The notes: generated from the sequence alone by a model not told the origin. Positions 22,242 to 34,946 are shown, counted from the stretch's first letter. The stretch is 64,000 nucleotides of DNA from Coptis chinensis (GCA_015680905.1 CM027384.1:77719501-77783500); one strand, 5' to 3'. Program-made: numbers and translations.

Positions 22242-22615
22242 TTAGAGGATGGACAGTAAGACAGATATCAAAGCTAATCCTACCCTGAACCAAGTACGAT
22301 TGAAAAATGAAATAGTTAACAAGTCTAGAAAAAAGCTCAAGAGAAGATCATTCATTCTTTTTATTTTTTCTTCATCAGTTAGATCATTCATCAAACAAAA
22401 AGACAAAAGCTGGGAAACCAAGAATCCGTTTATAAATAGAGCTTCAGGGAACACGACTTGAGAAATTTAACAAGTCCAACTGTCTATGCACAAAACAACC
22501 CATCAAATTCGATAAAGTAGTAATCCATATGCCACAGGCCTTCCCCATTCCATGTAACTTGGTTTCTCAGCAGCAATGGAGCATACCTATTTGGGAGCTA
22601 TCAAACCAAGATAGT

Positions 22616-25060
22616 TTAGTGTTGCAATGGACCGGAACAATAATGCATCTCCTTCAATAGTTCAAGAGTTACTGCTGACCAACATTCCTTAGCTTGTGCA
22701 AAAATTTTATAATTTAAAGTGTCTATGTATACGCTTATGTTACCAAAGCCATATATCTGAAAACCATTATGTGTTCTGCCGGGCTTCGGCATAAAGAGCA
22801 ACTCATTCTTCTGTGCAAAATCCTCAATGGCTTCTTTCAAACTCATAACAGGCATATCACCCGTACCATCCATGTTAACTTCTCCGCCCATGTTATCTTC
22901 TTGTTGAGCATAGTCTGCTGCCTTATTGTGAGTGTCAAACTTCCTTTTCTCAGTCACCTTAGGGTAGCCAATATTTTCCACGGCACCAGGATGTACCACC
23001 TCCTTATCCTCAACAGCCTGTTCTATCATATCAAGCCCTACATTTATATGATACCCAACACGAGCATTAGCCAGTAGTTCCTCCGCCAGAAGTCCTTTCC
23101 AGCCCAAAAACCACTGGCTGACCTCTCCAAATTTAGGCTTCGAACTTAACCACTGGAACAAAACTTGTTGCCACTTGGGGAAAAAATTGACCTCCAGCAT
23201 TGCAACCATGTGGTTAACTGGAACCACAGACGCCCAGGACATTACCCAAGAAAACGGAGCTACCTCTTGAATTGAGGGCATAACCTGAAACTCTTGCAGT
23301 GTGCTTGCCAATTTCTGAACTACATATCGCTCAATGAGATGTTCCCAACTGGCTGGACCAAACACAGTTTTCCATGGAGAAATTTTAGCATACGACAATC
23401 TAGCGTAAGCAAACACGTCAGTTGGCTTCAAGTAAGCAGACACAACACTTTCGCTGGGATTCTTCAGCCCACGAATAGCCGTTCCCAGTTTAAACAGAAC
23501 GGTTCTGTACAAACTCTCCAGCTTTTTACCTAATAACGGTATCCATGGATGAACCCACAGATGAATTGAGACATCCTCTTTGAGTGGATCACACGTCTCC
23601 ACAGCACACAATAACTTCGGCATGACCACATTATCTACAATGGTCTCAAGCACTGTAACAGGCAGTAGCATCTCCCATGATTCCAAAAGTTTGAGCATTG
23701 GTTCAGGGTCCCTAGGATTCCATGTATTAGTCCCAGATATTCTAATTGCAGGGAGAAAGACCTTCATTACCAATTGAGTAAAAGGTGATGGTGCGTCAAA
23801 ATGACTATCTTCCTCTAACAAGTTCTTCCAGGATGACATGACTTTCACCCCATGTAAAGGATGCTGTAGAGGATCCCATCCTTGAAACACTCCAATAAGC
23901 AAAGGCAATCCCAAAGCACTTGCAACACAAGCCAAATTGCAGAGCTTGTACTCATCCACGTGTCTCCTCCGCAAGTCACCAAATGACTCAAGTAGTGAGT
24001 CTATTGTTAGCATACCTAACGAGTTCTCCTGCTCTATCCGTTCAACCACCTGAGCTATGTCTAGCAAACGATCCAGCTGCTTCCTCTGCATATCCGAATT
24101 CCTTTGAAGCTTCTCCTTTTCTTTTTGTAAATACACCACATGGGCTCTCTCATTCCTTGAATCTCTATCCAACTTCTGGATATCAAATTCAGCTAGATCG
24201 ACAATCAACTTGATATTGTGCTGAAGCTCAGGCAGGTAGGTATCACTATCCTTCAACTTCTCCCCAGTGTGCAAGTTCTCCAAATTTGTCAGAACCCGAA
24301 CCTGTGGTCCTCTCATATCAATAACTGTCTGAACAATGTCAACACTTTTCTCTTCCTTACTAGCCAGTAGCACTTCAGACATGACGTACATCTCCTTCTT
24401 CTTCCGGCGGTTTTGCTTCGACCAGAGTTTTTCTTTTGACTGACTCACATCAAGCAAAACCTTGGGCATCTCCTCGACATACTCTTTCGATGCAGGCATT
24501 GATTTCATCTCTTTATAATCCTTAAAACCCATTCCCATATTCTTCGGTCGCAACTTCACTTCAATCGGAGCTACAATACCTTGCTGATTCTTCCCCAATC
24601 CACCTCCTTTATACCCCATCTTATATAATATTTTACTCCCAATCCCCTTTGTATGCTTCTCAAACACCCCCACATCACCTGCATCAACATTCTCCCTCTT
24701 CCCCACCTTCGATTTCTCTGGCCTCACTGCCCCTTCCTTAATCTTCCTCCCAAAGTCTATAGGAAGAAAACTGGCATCTTCGTCCTTGGACGAATTTGAG
24801 CCTAACCCTAATCCACAATTTAAACCAAGCCCATTACATTCACCAATCTTAACCTCTTTTCTACTATCATCTGCATTATTACAATCAGTTTCATGATTAG
24901 GCATAACAGTAGTAGAAGAAACAAAATTAACAGGTTTAGTAAAATCATACTTATTTGTAGACACATCCTTTTTTCTTCTTTTCCTGCTGCTGCTTTCATC
25001 AGTACCGTCTGCGAAAACACCAAAGTTGTAATTTTTCTGCATGTGCTGGAATTTAGTCAT
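22616..25060 (-). CDS. STIPL1/NTR1-like G-patch protein, divergent copy 2
   Basis: An intact 814-codon intronless ORF paralogous to 3444-6020 and in the same orientation. It retains the basic patch (RKRRKKDV, residues about 26-33), the Gly-Leu repeat, the G-patch (about 135-180, MGYKGGGLGKNQQGIVAP), the coiled-coil segment, the GCFC-type domain and the C-terminus (IYGFGNISVYIDTLNYKIF). Two changes stand out. The first roughly 35 residues of copy 1, with the YEEGQWIGGEYYY tuftelin-interacting motif, are absent, so the protein opens MTKFQHMQKNYNFGVFADG. And copy 1's DGSAYTILSPWKTVF corresponds here to a longer stretch containing VFAYARLSYAKISPWKTVF. The start is the first in-frame Met. The long intact frame argues for at least recent constraint, but function with the helicase partner may be altered. 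Confidence 0.88.
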   Translation of the reverse strand: MTKFQHMQKNYNFGVFADGTDESSSRKRRKKDVSTNKYDFTKPVNFVSSTTVMPNHETDCNNADDSRKEVKIGECNGLGLNCGLGLGSNSSKDEDASFLPIDFGRKIKEGAVRPEKSKVGKRENVDAGDVGVFEKHTKGIGSKILYKMGYKGGGLGKNQQGIVAPIEVKLRPKNMGMGFKDYKEMKSMPASKEYVEEMPKVLLDVSQSKEKLWSKQNRRKKKEMYVMSEVLLASKEEKSVDIVQTVIDMRGPQVRVLTNLENLHTGEKLKDSDTYLPELQHNIKLIVDLAEFDIQKLDRDSRNERAHVVYLQKEKEKLQRNSDMQRKQLDRLLDIAQVVERIEQENSLGMLTIDSLLESFGDLRRRHVDEYKLCNLACVASALGLPLLIGVFQGWDPLQHPLHGVKVMSSWKNLLEEDSHFDAPSPFTQLVMKVFLPAIRISGTNTWNPRDPEPMLKLLESWEMLLPVTVLETIVDNVVMPKLLCAVETCDPLKEDVSIHLWVHPWIPLLGKKLESLYRTVLFKLGTAIRGLKNPSESVVSAYLKPTDVFAYARLSYAKISPWKTVFGPASWEHLIERYVVQKLASTLQEFQVMPSIQEVAPFSWVMSWASVVPVNHMVAMLEVNFFPKWQQVLFQWLSSKPKFGEVSQWFLGWKGLLAEELLANARVGYHINVGLDMIEQAVEDKEVVHPGAVENIGYPKVTEKRKFDTHNKAADYAQQEDNMGGEVNMDGTGDMPVMSLKEAIEDFAQKNELLFMPKPGRTHNGFQIYGFGNISVYIDTLNYKIFAQAKECWSAVTLELLKEMHYCSGPLQH

Positions 25061-25322
25061 GGTTTTTGAGAACCTCTATTTCCCTTTGGTTTTCCTGCAA
25101 AAATATTTTGTGTGGGAAACCTTTTTATAGGTTCACGTTCACCTTTCCTATTTCAGTTGGTTTTCTAATTTGGAAATAAAAAACGCACGTTTGTTCGGCT
25201 ACGAGGAAAGATAGAATTGTCCTTAATTTTATTCCAAAGGGAGACAAATAAAACGCTTGCGCTCAGAATATATATAAAAACTAGATTTTTGGACCGGTCA
25301 ACGAAAATGGACCGTTTTTATA

Positions 25323-25359
<37 letters not shown>

Positions 25360-26537
25360 TATGTATCAAAAATCTTACTTCCAAACCATATTGAAATTCA
25401 GAAAGTAAATTAATTGATCAAAATTTCCATCGCCCAATAATTTGTTAGACTAAATGATTTTTTTTTTTTTTTTTTTTTTTTATCAATGGGCCTTATAGTG
25501 TATTACATATCCAAATTTTGGGCTGTCTTTTAATTATCATTTTTTTAATGGGTTTTATGATAAATGTTGGCTTAATTCTTAGCCCATTAATTAGTATACT
25601 TAACACATGGTCTCATTTTCACCACTTGTATCTCTAATTTCCACACGTGTATTCTCACTCTCACTTTTTTAAGAAAGTAAATGGGTTAACCTATTTATCG
25701 AATATCTATCTTCAGTTGACTTTAGCGAATAAGTAAATTCAGTCACTCTTAAAGATGCTTTTATTTTCTCAATATCCCTTGAACTTGCTCTTGTTTTTTA
25801 TAGTTTCCTAATTTTCTATCGTTTGTTCATTTCCAAGTTCATGATAAGCGTACTGATGTACATGTAATGTGTAAAGTAAGGTTTTTCATCATCATGGAAA
25901 AAGAAATCCAATGCTGAAATTTATAGGTTGTTGGTGGGTAAATTTATAGGTTTTTCATCTCTTGATTGATTTCTAAAGCATTTCTTGTTGGGAATGGTTA
26001 CTGTTGAAGAGTTAAATCTGTCAAAGTATTGACGTATTCGAAAGTGGTTTATGGCTGGTTTATCTGGCGATGTCCTTGAGTGGTTGTTTATTTTTTTTTA
26101 CTATTCATTAATGATGTGTTCTCATATTTGGGCCGGTGCCGTTAAATGAATATATATTTTTGTTAAAAGACTTGCAACTATTTGTAATTAAATGAATAAC
26201 ATTAGTTCTTTGTAGATGTCCGAAAATTGTTGTGTCAATTCTTTATGTGTGTTCCAAGTGATGTGTTATCTGGTCAAATTGTAGCAGCTCTAAGAACGAT
26301 CTTTTTCTTCTATTTATGGCTTGGATAGCTCTCTAAGAGTCTGAATATATATTCATTGCTAAGACAAATCTTCACCCCTTCTAGATTCCAAGTATTTCTA
26401 CCATATCCCTGAAAGCAAGATAACCGATGTTGCATTATGTAACAAATTTCACGATACAAAAGAAGCCTCAGCTCCTATCCAAAAAACTGTCGATTCACAA
26501 TTCAAAATAAGTGCACGTCTTAAGCTTTTTATTTCTC

Positions 26538-26586
<49 letters not shown>

Positions 26587-26874
26587 AGATAGTTATCACT
26601 ATATATATAAGTTTCAATGAAATACGCATGTGATAAAGGACTACTTGATATCTTGGTTGGCCCACTTAGCATAAAGAAGGAAAAAAAATTAGATCAAGAT
26701 AAAATTATACAAACTTATAGTTCACGACTTCAAGTATCCACAGTTAACCTCTTTTAACAAAATCAATATCATTACAGTTGCCTTTGATATAATATAATGG
26801 ACTACAATATATACTATGCTACTATAATATTTAATTTTACAGTTACAGAAACTTGAAGCTAGGATTTTACAGTT
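25061..26874. other. AT-rich spacer with homopolymer and (AT)n tracts
   Basis: No gene is recognisable. T-runs lie at 25327-25357 and 25459-25481, and an (AT)n microsatellite at 26543-26584. The first 100 bp are probably the promoter of the divergent STIPL1-like copy. Confidence 0.6.
26543..26584. repeat. (AT)n microsatellite
   Basis: About 21 uninterrupted AT dinucleotides. Confidence 0.95.
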
Positions 26875-27075
26875 GATTTCGCTCTGGCTACTTTATATTA
26901 TGCCGAATACAACAATTCCGGCCCAGGATCAAATCCTTCAAATAGAGTTACATGGCCTGGTTACCATATCATAGATGCCACTGATGCGGTCAAGTTCACT
27001 GTCTCATAACTTATAGTTGGGGACACATGGTTACCTTAGAGTGGTGTGCCTTATACTAATGGCCTTGTAATTTGA
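26875..27075 (+). pseudogene. Pectinesterase C-terminal exon fragment
   Basis: One frame reads [33 protein letters not shown] and GVPYTNGL, the conserved C-terminal block of plant pectin methylesterases, which de-esterify cell-wall pectin. Two in-frame stops (TAA just after the FTVS motif, TAG in the position before SGVPYT) disable it. No catalytic domain lies upstream; the preceding TTTTACAG looks like a retained splice acceptor. It is an isolated remnant. Confidence 0.85.
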
Positions 27076-28310
27076 ACTTCTAGAGGCCAATTAGACGTTT
27101 ACTCGATTGTTTTAGGTGCATTCTCACTTATTGCTTACGATATATATAAATGTTGTCTTACGCTTAAAACAAATAATAACAAACGCTTTCACATTAACAG
27201 AAGCCTTTATCTCTAGAGAATTTGATATCTAATTCATTACCTTTATATTATTGCCCATCAATGTCACCTATGTCTAGAAGTTTCTCTTGTGCTCATTATG
27301 TAATTCGAATGTCCTTTCATCTCAAGTTTTGTTACTACCCTTTTTAATGATTATTGTCGCTAAGTTCACTTCAATTGTTTATACTCTTCTCTTTTTCTCA
27401 TGCTTTCTTTTGCTTTCCAAATTCTATGGGTATTCTTAATTTTCTTAATGCAACAAAAATTCTTAAAACTGCTATGTTTTGTGCAACCATTTCCTTCTTG
27501 TTCTTCTTTCCCTTAAAATGCATCAAAATTTGCTTGTGACTTCTTCACGCCTTTGACACAAACATATCAATAATTGCATGCCATGTAAACAATTCCAATT
27601 TTGTTTTTGAGATCATATATATACATGTAGCATTTAGAGCATTCCATAATTATCAGGAAAAAAAAATAGTGCACTCCGCATCTAGAAAACGCACTAAGAT
27701 CTGTCAAGATACCATTGGCAAGTATATAGAATTCACAAAAATAAGTTCCAGATAGTTATCACTTAAGAGGTCTCTAATACGATAGAAGCCTTGTTGATAA
27801 TTTACAATACAGTATAAGTACCAGCCCACTATTACCAACACTAAACAGATTGAAGTGTATCGGAATACTATTAAGAATAGATTCACAACTCCAACTGCCT
27901 TCAAAAGTCTTGCTATTGGTCGCATTTATAAGCAATTTATAGTATCCTCTCACATGCGTGGGTTGACAGCACAACAACTATCACTAACTTTGCATCTTCA
28001 TGGGCATAAAATCAGCTAGTTGCCAATCGTATCTGCAACAGTAGTTCCTTTGCTCCTACATCAAGTAATTGATAATAATAGAGTTAGCTTCAAGCTACAC
28101 CTCAACTATTACAATGCATCGTGGAAGTCTATGTTGAGTCTTTCAATCTCCTTTTATGCAAAATTCCTTAGAATAATATCCTAAAAGAATGTTGCAAGCT
28201 AAAAAAACAGAGGACTCAAAGGAGTCTAAAGGAATTCAAACCCTCAGTCAATGGAGTATACATACAAATAAACACATTCATATCCATATGTAGAGATATA
28301 ACATGCCCAA
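27076..28310. other. Spacer with one copy of a local duplication
   Basis: No gene is recognised. A block at about 27790-28130 is a diverged copy of 28805-28985, with about 125 bp extra in its middle (after GAATAGATTCACA). Both share ACACTAAACAGATTGAAGTG and end near ATGCATCGTGGAAGTCTAT. Confidence 0.6.
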
Positions 28311-28315
28311 CTTAC

Positions 28316-28615
28316 CAACTTTTGTGTCTAACGCTAAAGATTGAAACACCGTAGCATCATGTACTTGAGAAGCAAAGCTGACCAACTCATAAGACTTCCC
28401 TGCCATTATTCTCAAGTTAAAACCCACAAATTCAAGCAAAAAAAAAAAAAAAAAAAAAAACAAAAAAAAAAAAAACAAAACAACAACGATATAATCTTAC
28501 CTGATAAAGTCTCAAAGCTAGCAAAATTTTCATTCCTTTGCAACTTAAATGTTATCTCTTGCCCATCAAGATCAGTAGTCTGAAAAAACCGTACCAAAGC
28601 TCCTTATTCGCATTA

Positions 28616-28656
<41 letters not shown>

Positions 28657-28799
28657 ATTAATAAATGGGAAGACATAATTACTTGATTAACTGGCCATTG
28701 AATAAGCCAAAGCTCCTTACTATTAGTCATTGAAGATATATCTAAAAGTGGGTCCTTATCATCCTCTTCAAATTGTGGTGCATTCGGTTTTTTTGCCAT
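28316..28799 (-). pseudogene. Mediator-associated protein 2-like gene, first three exons only
   Basis: Three minus-strand exons with correct GT/AG borders: 28683-28799 (FEEDDKDPLLDIS, KELWLIQWP), 28501-28579 (DLDGQEITFKLQRNENF) and 28316-28399 (KSYELVSFASQVHDATVF). They match the small plant protein annotated as Mediator-associated protein 2. The first two introns are extended by long A/T runs (28621-28654; 28438-28475). I could not find the following exons, so this is probably a truncated copy, although no stop interrupts the visible exons. Family recognition is from memory of the conserved blocks. Confidence 0.6.
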
Positions 28800-28804
28800 T
28801 TGAT

Positions 28805-28985
28805 CTACTTCGGACTGATAATTTACAATACAATATAAGTACCAGCCACTATTACCAACACTAAACAGATTGAAGTGTAGCGCAATACTATTAAGAATAG
28901 ATTCACAGCTAGTTGTCAATTGTATCTGCAATAGCAGTTCCTTTGCTCCCGTATCATAATAATAATAATGCATCGTGGAAGTCTA
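28805..28985. repeat. Second copy of the local duplication
   Basis: Homologous to about 27790-28130, in the same orientation, lying just upstream of the Mediator-associated-like start codon. Confidence 0.7.
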
Positions 28986-31900
28986 TTTCAAGATGAGCAC
29001 CAAGGTCATACAAAGTCTCAAGATGGGTCATTACAGTAAGCATATAGTTTATTGGCATACTTATCACATTGTGGAAGACCTTGAAAGAATGAAACACTCT
29101 AGACATTTCTATTTCATGACTCATGTACATTTTTTATTTATGCTCAGAAAACTGAATCAATGAACCAACAGCCTAAAAGTCATACATGAAAATCAATACT
29201 GACTACAATAAAGTTACAAATGCATTCTTGTGCACCTATAATGTTGAACATGAGCTAGTTTCTGAAGGGTGAAAATACATGATGTATACTTACCAATGCA
29301 TACTTGTATAAGTGCTACTATGCTTGGTGCGTGTAAACCCACTCATCATGCAATGAAACACCCAAATATAAATAATTAATGCCATGAAACTACAATATTT
29401 TTTACCTCAAAATACAACTGTATGGAGACGTTCAAACTCATCTAATAGATTAAGACGTGTCTATTGAACAATCATCATGACCATAAAGTATTCAATATCG
29501 AATTTACAAAACTGTCAAACCCATTTCACATGAAAACTCTAAACCCATTTCATTGCATCATGAGGAGTTGCACAAACATGATTCTATGGAATATGGACCC
29601 AATTTTTTGAGAATCAACTAATTATATACATTTACAATAATAGAAATGAAATAAAAACCTTGTAATCTTCTAGGCTATAGCATTAGCAACTTGAAATAAA
29701 AAATATAACGTAGAAAAACTATATAGATAATCACTAATGAAATACAATCTATGAGCATAATTACCATACCAGCGGGATGATTGGTCACTCCAACTATTCT
29801 TCAATTTTGAATCCCTGGGGTGTTATGGTTCGCCTTCTTGGCTTTTGCCACCACAGCCTTCATAACTTTCATATGGGGTTACTCAGTTCAACTTTCCCAT
29901 TGCCAGGTGCATTGTTGTATTTCCTTAGGTTATCTCTAATGAGTTTTAAGAAATATATGTAATAAAAAAATAAAAAAATAATTGACATAAGAAACCACTA
30001 ATGCCTAGCATGCATAGAATGACTAAGACTAAGCAACGTCAAATACATATAAAAGCGAGGACAAAAATGCTTTGGTACAGTACGATGCACAACTGCAAGC
30101 AAGTATTAAGTTTTAATATCCAAGTGTCTACTTAAAATTCAAAAATCTAAATACCCAATATAATATGGCCGGGCTTGTTAAATTTATTTGGAAACTTTAT
30201 CTTCATAGCCTGGACATCATTATGTTACCGACAACAGGATCTCTTTTTTGCATGTTTCCAAATGTGTTGACTTAAGGAAAAAAAATATAAAAGTAAAAGA
30301 CTATGCATTCTGCATGCATATAACTATGTTAGAAATTTACAAATGACCACGAAACTATTATTGTGTAGCATTGTTAAGCACAAACAATATCTTGCACAAC
30401 ACGCACTATCAACATAAATAGTAGACCAATGAATTGCGCATGATAATAATTAATAAGTTTGTCAAATCTCCACTGTGTCATTCAATGTACACCCTAAATC
30501 TGACATGTTTACACCTTAGTATGTCTTAGATTATATATCTAAGAGACCTATTCATATATACGTCAGCCACATAACAATTATATGAAAGACACCAATAACA
30601 ACAAAACATAACTATATGATTTTATAACCTACAATATAGATGTGCTCTAACATCTTGCATAGCCATTCATATCTATCCCGTTGATTATTCCAACTAGATC
30701 TAGATCCATTTAAAGTTCAATGATCTTGAAGAACTCGTCAAACAAAAATAATAAATACAATTTTCCACTCATCAAACAAATTCAAAGGAAGATGGATGTA
30801 CAGGTTTTAATGCACTTACAATGAAAAGATGAGCTGTGATATAGATTTTTGTCGGGGAAATATTTAAAACAAAGAACCAAGGGCTATATGGATTGCATAT
30901 GCATTACTCCTAACTTATTCCCATTCTTTAAGTATGAAACTCCGTTTGCTTTAGTTTTGGGATGTGGTTAAAAAATATGTTTATGTGAAATATAATATAA
31001 AAGCAAATCAGCAGACTCATTTACAGATCTTGTATTATAAAAAGCATCACGTGATAAAAAACCAAATAAAATCTATATGAAAACTAAAGAAAGTATATAT
31101 TAAACGTGTACTACATATCAACGTAGACGTAATCAAATCAAAACCGAGTCTACAAATCGACTTTTAAGCTACACAAAAGTAAAACTCATAGATGGCATGA
31201 TTAATGAATTTAAGTGAGGGTGCACTTTTTATCTGAGTATTTTGCCATGAAATCTGTTACAACTTGCATTGCAAGAATAGTATAGGTTCATATATGTATG
31301 TTTGGTTGAGTAATCTTGCCTTGGATAAAGATCTTATAGTGTTCAATTTAGTGAAAATCCTCTCTTGGCAAAATAACCTCTCAATACTCGAGCTTTAGCA
31401 CCCGGTTTGTGGCACAAACAATTTAACTTTGAGCTTTCACTACCATGTTCCACTCCATCATTATTGAAATTGCTCCTCTTCTATCTAGACTTGACCATTC
31501 ATTATTGAGATCAATCATATATTGGGCTTTATGTGAAAATTAAGAATTAAATTCATGTGGTCTTAATAAAGAGAAAAGAAAAGTCTCCTACACACAAACG
31601 CAAAATTTAAGTAGGATATATCATTCCCACGTCGACACAAAAAAGGAAAAATATAATAAGAAGAAGAATATTATTACAAAACAAATAAGGCATGGCATGA
31701 GAGTTTCGACTCTCAAAATGAGATCCACACAATCTATATGATGTCGAAGCTCAACAATGAAACATTCTATCTTCAAAGCTATGATGAGTACAAAATTAGC
31801 TAGTTACCTAAAATTATTTGAATAGATTCATATGGAGATTATATAGGGCAAACTCCGTTTAAATAAATACCTTTTGATCTTATCCCTTACATAGTCAAAA

Positions 31901-32374
31901 TAAATATGCATGTCAATAACAACATAGAACACACGTGGAAACACAAAAGGTAGAACCTAACCTCATTTAGCTTATCTATTTACAACTTTAAGAAACAACC
32001 AATTAACGTGACGGAAGTGTGGATGGCATAATCTCATAACAGTATTTCTAATTGGTTGAAAGGGACAATAGAAGTTGATAAGCCATGGTGAACTGATGAA
32101 GCTTATAAGTGGAGTATCATATATTTATTTGATTCCATGGTCTTTTAAGCTTAAGACCCTCCTCAACTTCATTATCCGAACATTTTTATTGATTATTAGT
32201 GCTATTTTCAAGTCAATAAAAGTCTAAAACAACCAGCAAAACAAAAGTCAATACCAATTTGAACAATACATGCTAGTTCAACATTGAAATTGTAAAAGTA
32301 ACCGAATCAACTCAAAAATAAGAGACTTACATAACCGATTCAAATGGTGCTATAATCCACCAATGACAATTGGT

Positions 32375-32490
32375 ACTCTGCCAAGTATACTGACAAATTA
32401 ACCCGGTATAGAGAAGAAGGATGAGAAATAGAGCCATGTATACTGACAAACTAACTCGGTATAGAGAAGAAGGATGAGAAATAGAGCCAC
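32375..32490. repeat. Tandem duplication, unit about 66 bp
   Basis: Two head-to-tail copies containing GTATAGAGAAGAAGGATGAG followed by AAATAGAGCCA, differing by single bases. Confidence 0.85.
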
Positions 32491-32589
32491 CTGCAATAAC
32501 ACAAGAAAAATTCATCAAAATGGTGGTCATGAACTTAAGTATATCCATAGGAAAGTGAAATACATAAAGCGTATAATTGTATCCTTTAA

Positions 32590-32690
32590 CATAATGTCCA
32601 ATGGCCTACTGGTAAAGTAATCAAAGTCGGGTCAAGTATCTCGCATTCGAAAGTCAAAGAGCAAGAATTCTCACAAAAATGATTTCAAAT
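32590..32690 (+). mobile_element. Possible tRNA-derived SINE head
   Basis: TGGCCTACTGGTAAAG (32602-32617) resembles a pol III A box, and CATTCGAAAGTC about 35 bp later resembles a B box, the usual layout of plant SINEs. No poly(A)/T tail or target duplication was found. Confidence 0.35.
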
Positions 32691-33520
32691 GGGGTTATAC
32701 ATGGAATACCTAGCAAAAACACCTATATGCCAACTAAAATTTGATATAATCAAGAACCTCGACATATCCTATAACATATTAGTTCTTGAAGAATGACAAA
32801 AACACCTTAACCAAAATGGCAAAGTCCAATTACAGTAACAAAAATTGAAATAACTAAGGGATTCAGAGACCTCACTTTCTCAGCTCATGTACAACTTCAG
32901 TTCAATAACATAGCTCAACAGAAAACTCAAAGGGAACTCATAATGAGAAGGATATACATCATTATGAGTATATATCCTAGGCGAGATCCTAAAATGGGGC
33001 CTATGTGGTAAAACAAATGAAAAAAATAATGGCTTTTACTATATCAAAGAATCAGCTTAATGACATTCATGACGGTTAGACGTACTTCTAATGTCAAATG
33101 CATTGAGTACACAAAACAATCTATAAGCAAAAGAGATGCAGCCAATTCCAAGCCTCTCAAGACCTCTGACAATATGAAAATCCTCTTCCCATTCCAATTA
33201 TTACAATTTTACAATCAAACTTCTCAAAACTTTTTCCAACTCATTTCAAAGTAGTGGCTGGAAAATCAGAGCCCCTTTAATCAAATCAAATATTGCCAAT
33301 TTCTCTTTTTTTTTTCTTTATTTTGATAATACCCATTTTCCAACTTCAAAACAACCCGTCTCAATGGTTGTATACAAATAGTAGAGATAAGATAAATTAA
33401 AGTTCAAGTTTCATTATGATTATAAATTAGTATTTATTTCATACAAAAGAAGAAGGAGTTACAATTAAGAATATGGTTACGAATGAAGTTACGAAAATAT
33501 AATTATTTATAGAATACCCA

Positions 33521-34222
33521 TTAATTATAATGATATAACAATATCTCACCTACTGGTTGAAATTCTTGGTCTTGTGGAGGAGGTTGTACATTATCCCTCT
33601 GGTTGTTCGAGTTAGGTGTTGGAAGTGGCGCGTCTCTACCCGAGAAATTATGGTTCTGACTGGGATGCTGCATTGGTGCACTCTGGTGATTCCAAGTCTG
33701 ATTTGGAGGTGGAACATTTCCATTATGATATCCTTGCCTCTCAATTGGTTGCTGCATGTCCCGATTTTGAAATTCTCGAGTCTGAGAATGTGATTGCGGA
33801 TAACTATTTTGGAAAGTCTGATTCTGAATTGGAGGTGGGATATCTCTGCTCTGATAACTTTGATTCTGTAATGATGATTGTGGCATACCAGTGTTCTGAA
33901 AGTTCTGATTCTGGAATCGGGGTGCTAGCATGTCTCTATTTGGAGTTGGCGATGGTTCTGATTAGTTTTGGACACGACCATTTGCATTCTAGTTCATAGC
34001 ATTCTTGCTCTGATTATTAGAGTTTTCTAATGGCCGATAAGGTGTGGGTGGTTGTGAGGGAGGAGGCATGTTATCCCTCCACCTAATTGGTCTGTCCCAT
34101 GGCGCGGCTTTCTGTCTCATCTATTCTGCGATTGGTGATAGTTCTTAACCCATTCCTCATGATATATAGGATCATAGGGTACAGCCTACCCATTAATGAA
34201 TGGTTCCCCTGAGCAGGTTTAA
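33521..34222 (-). pseudogene. MORF8/RIP1-like (organellar RNA-editing factor) C-terminal fragment
   Basis: After a splice acceptor near 34222 the minus strand reads FING then AVPYDPIYHEEWVKNYH, resembling the conserved block after the MORF domain of MORF8-type proteins (C-to-U editing in plastids and mitochondria). It continues with a Pro/Gln/Asn-rich tail with a repeated Q-N-(Q/R)-x-F/Y-Q motif (QNQNFQN, QNQSYQSRD, QNQTFQN), typical of these C-termini. In-frame stops interrupt the first part; the tail is open for 136 codons (33521-33931). The N-terminal targeting peptide and MORF domain are missing. Another low-complexity Pro/Gln protein is possible. Confidence 0.55.
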
Positions 34223-34864
34223 GTAAAACAGAAGAAAGAAACATCATTGTGCAGTACAAGGCAAACTAAAAAGTAAACACTCTCCACTCAAAACAAATGG
34301 ATTCTCAAAGATATTTGTAACACAAATACCAACACAAAAAGAAAATGACCAGCAAACAATTGACTTCTCAGAAAACAGGAGCATCAAATACCAACTGCAA
34401 CTACACAACAAAAAAAGGTACAACATAAAACAAATGACATTCGAGAAAAACTAATCATACGATATTATTTAGAACCAAACCGAGTCAGCACAAAAAGAAC
34501 TTGCAGTTACAATTTCTAGCAAAAACCAGATTCAAACATTCGTCGGAGTGATGGATACGAATAGATATTTACCTTTTAGTAAACAAAAAGTTGGAGAGCG
34601 GAGAAGGAGTAAACACGTCGATCAAATCAAATCAAAACTACTATGTAGGTTAATAGGGTTTCGGTAGAATGTGTATAAGGTTTATTTAATTTGTTATTTT
34701 TTTTAATTTGAGGAGGTCATAATAATATAAAAATAGATTAGGGAGATTTAAACAAATTTAGGGAGATGTCACTAATTATTATTACATCCAATTTTGTAGG
34801 AGCCAATCATATTGCTTAGAGTGCAAAATGGAGCTATATGGTGAGGAGAGAGAATGTGCGCGAG

Positions 34865-34909
<45 letters not shown>

Positions 34910-34912
34910 TAT

Positions 34913-34946
<34 letters not shown>

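Larger units (their letters stand above)
28986..33520. other. Long AT-rich spacer without recognisable genes
   Basis: Only short ORFs without family signatures occur. I note a 55-bp tandem duplication (32375-32490) and a weak SINE-like tRNA-related stretch (32590-32680), listed separately. Confidence 0.6.

Noticed and set aside
33557..33999. Plus-strand ORFs of 78 and 127 codons
   Set aside because: They are antisense shadows of the Pro/Gln-rich MORF8-like tail on the minus strand.
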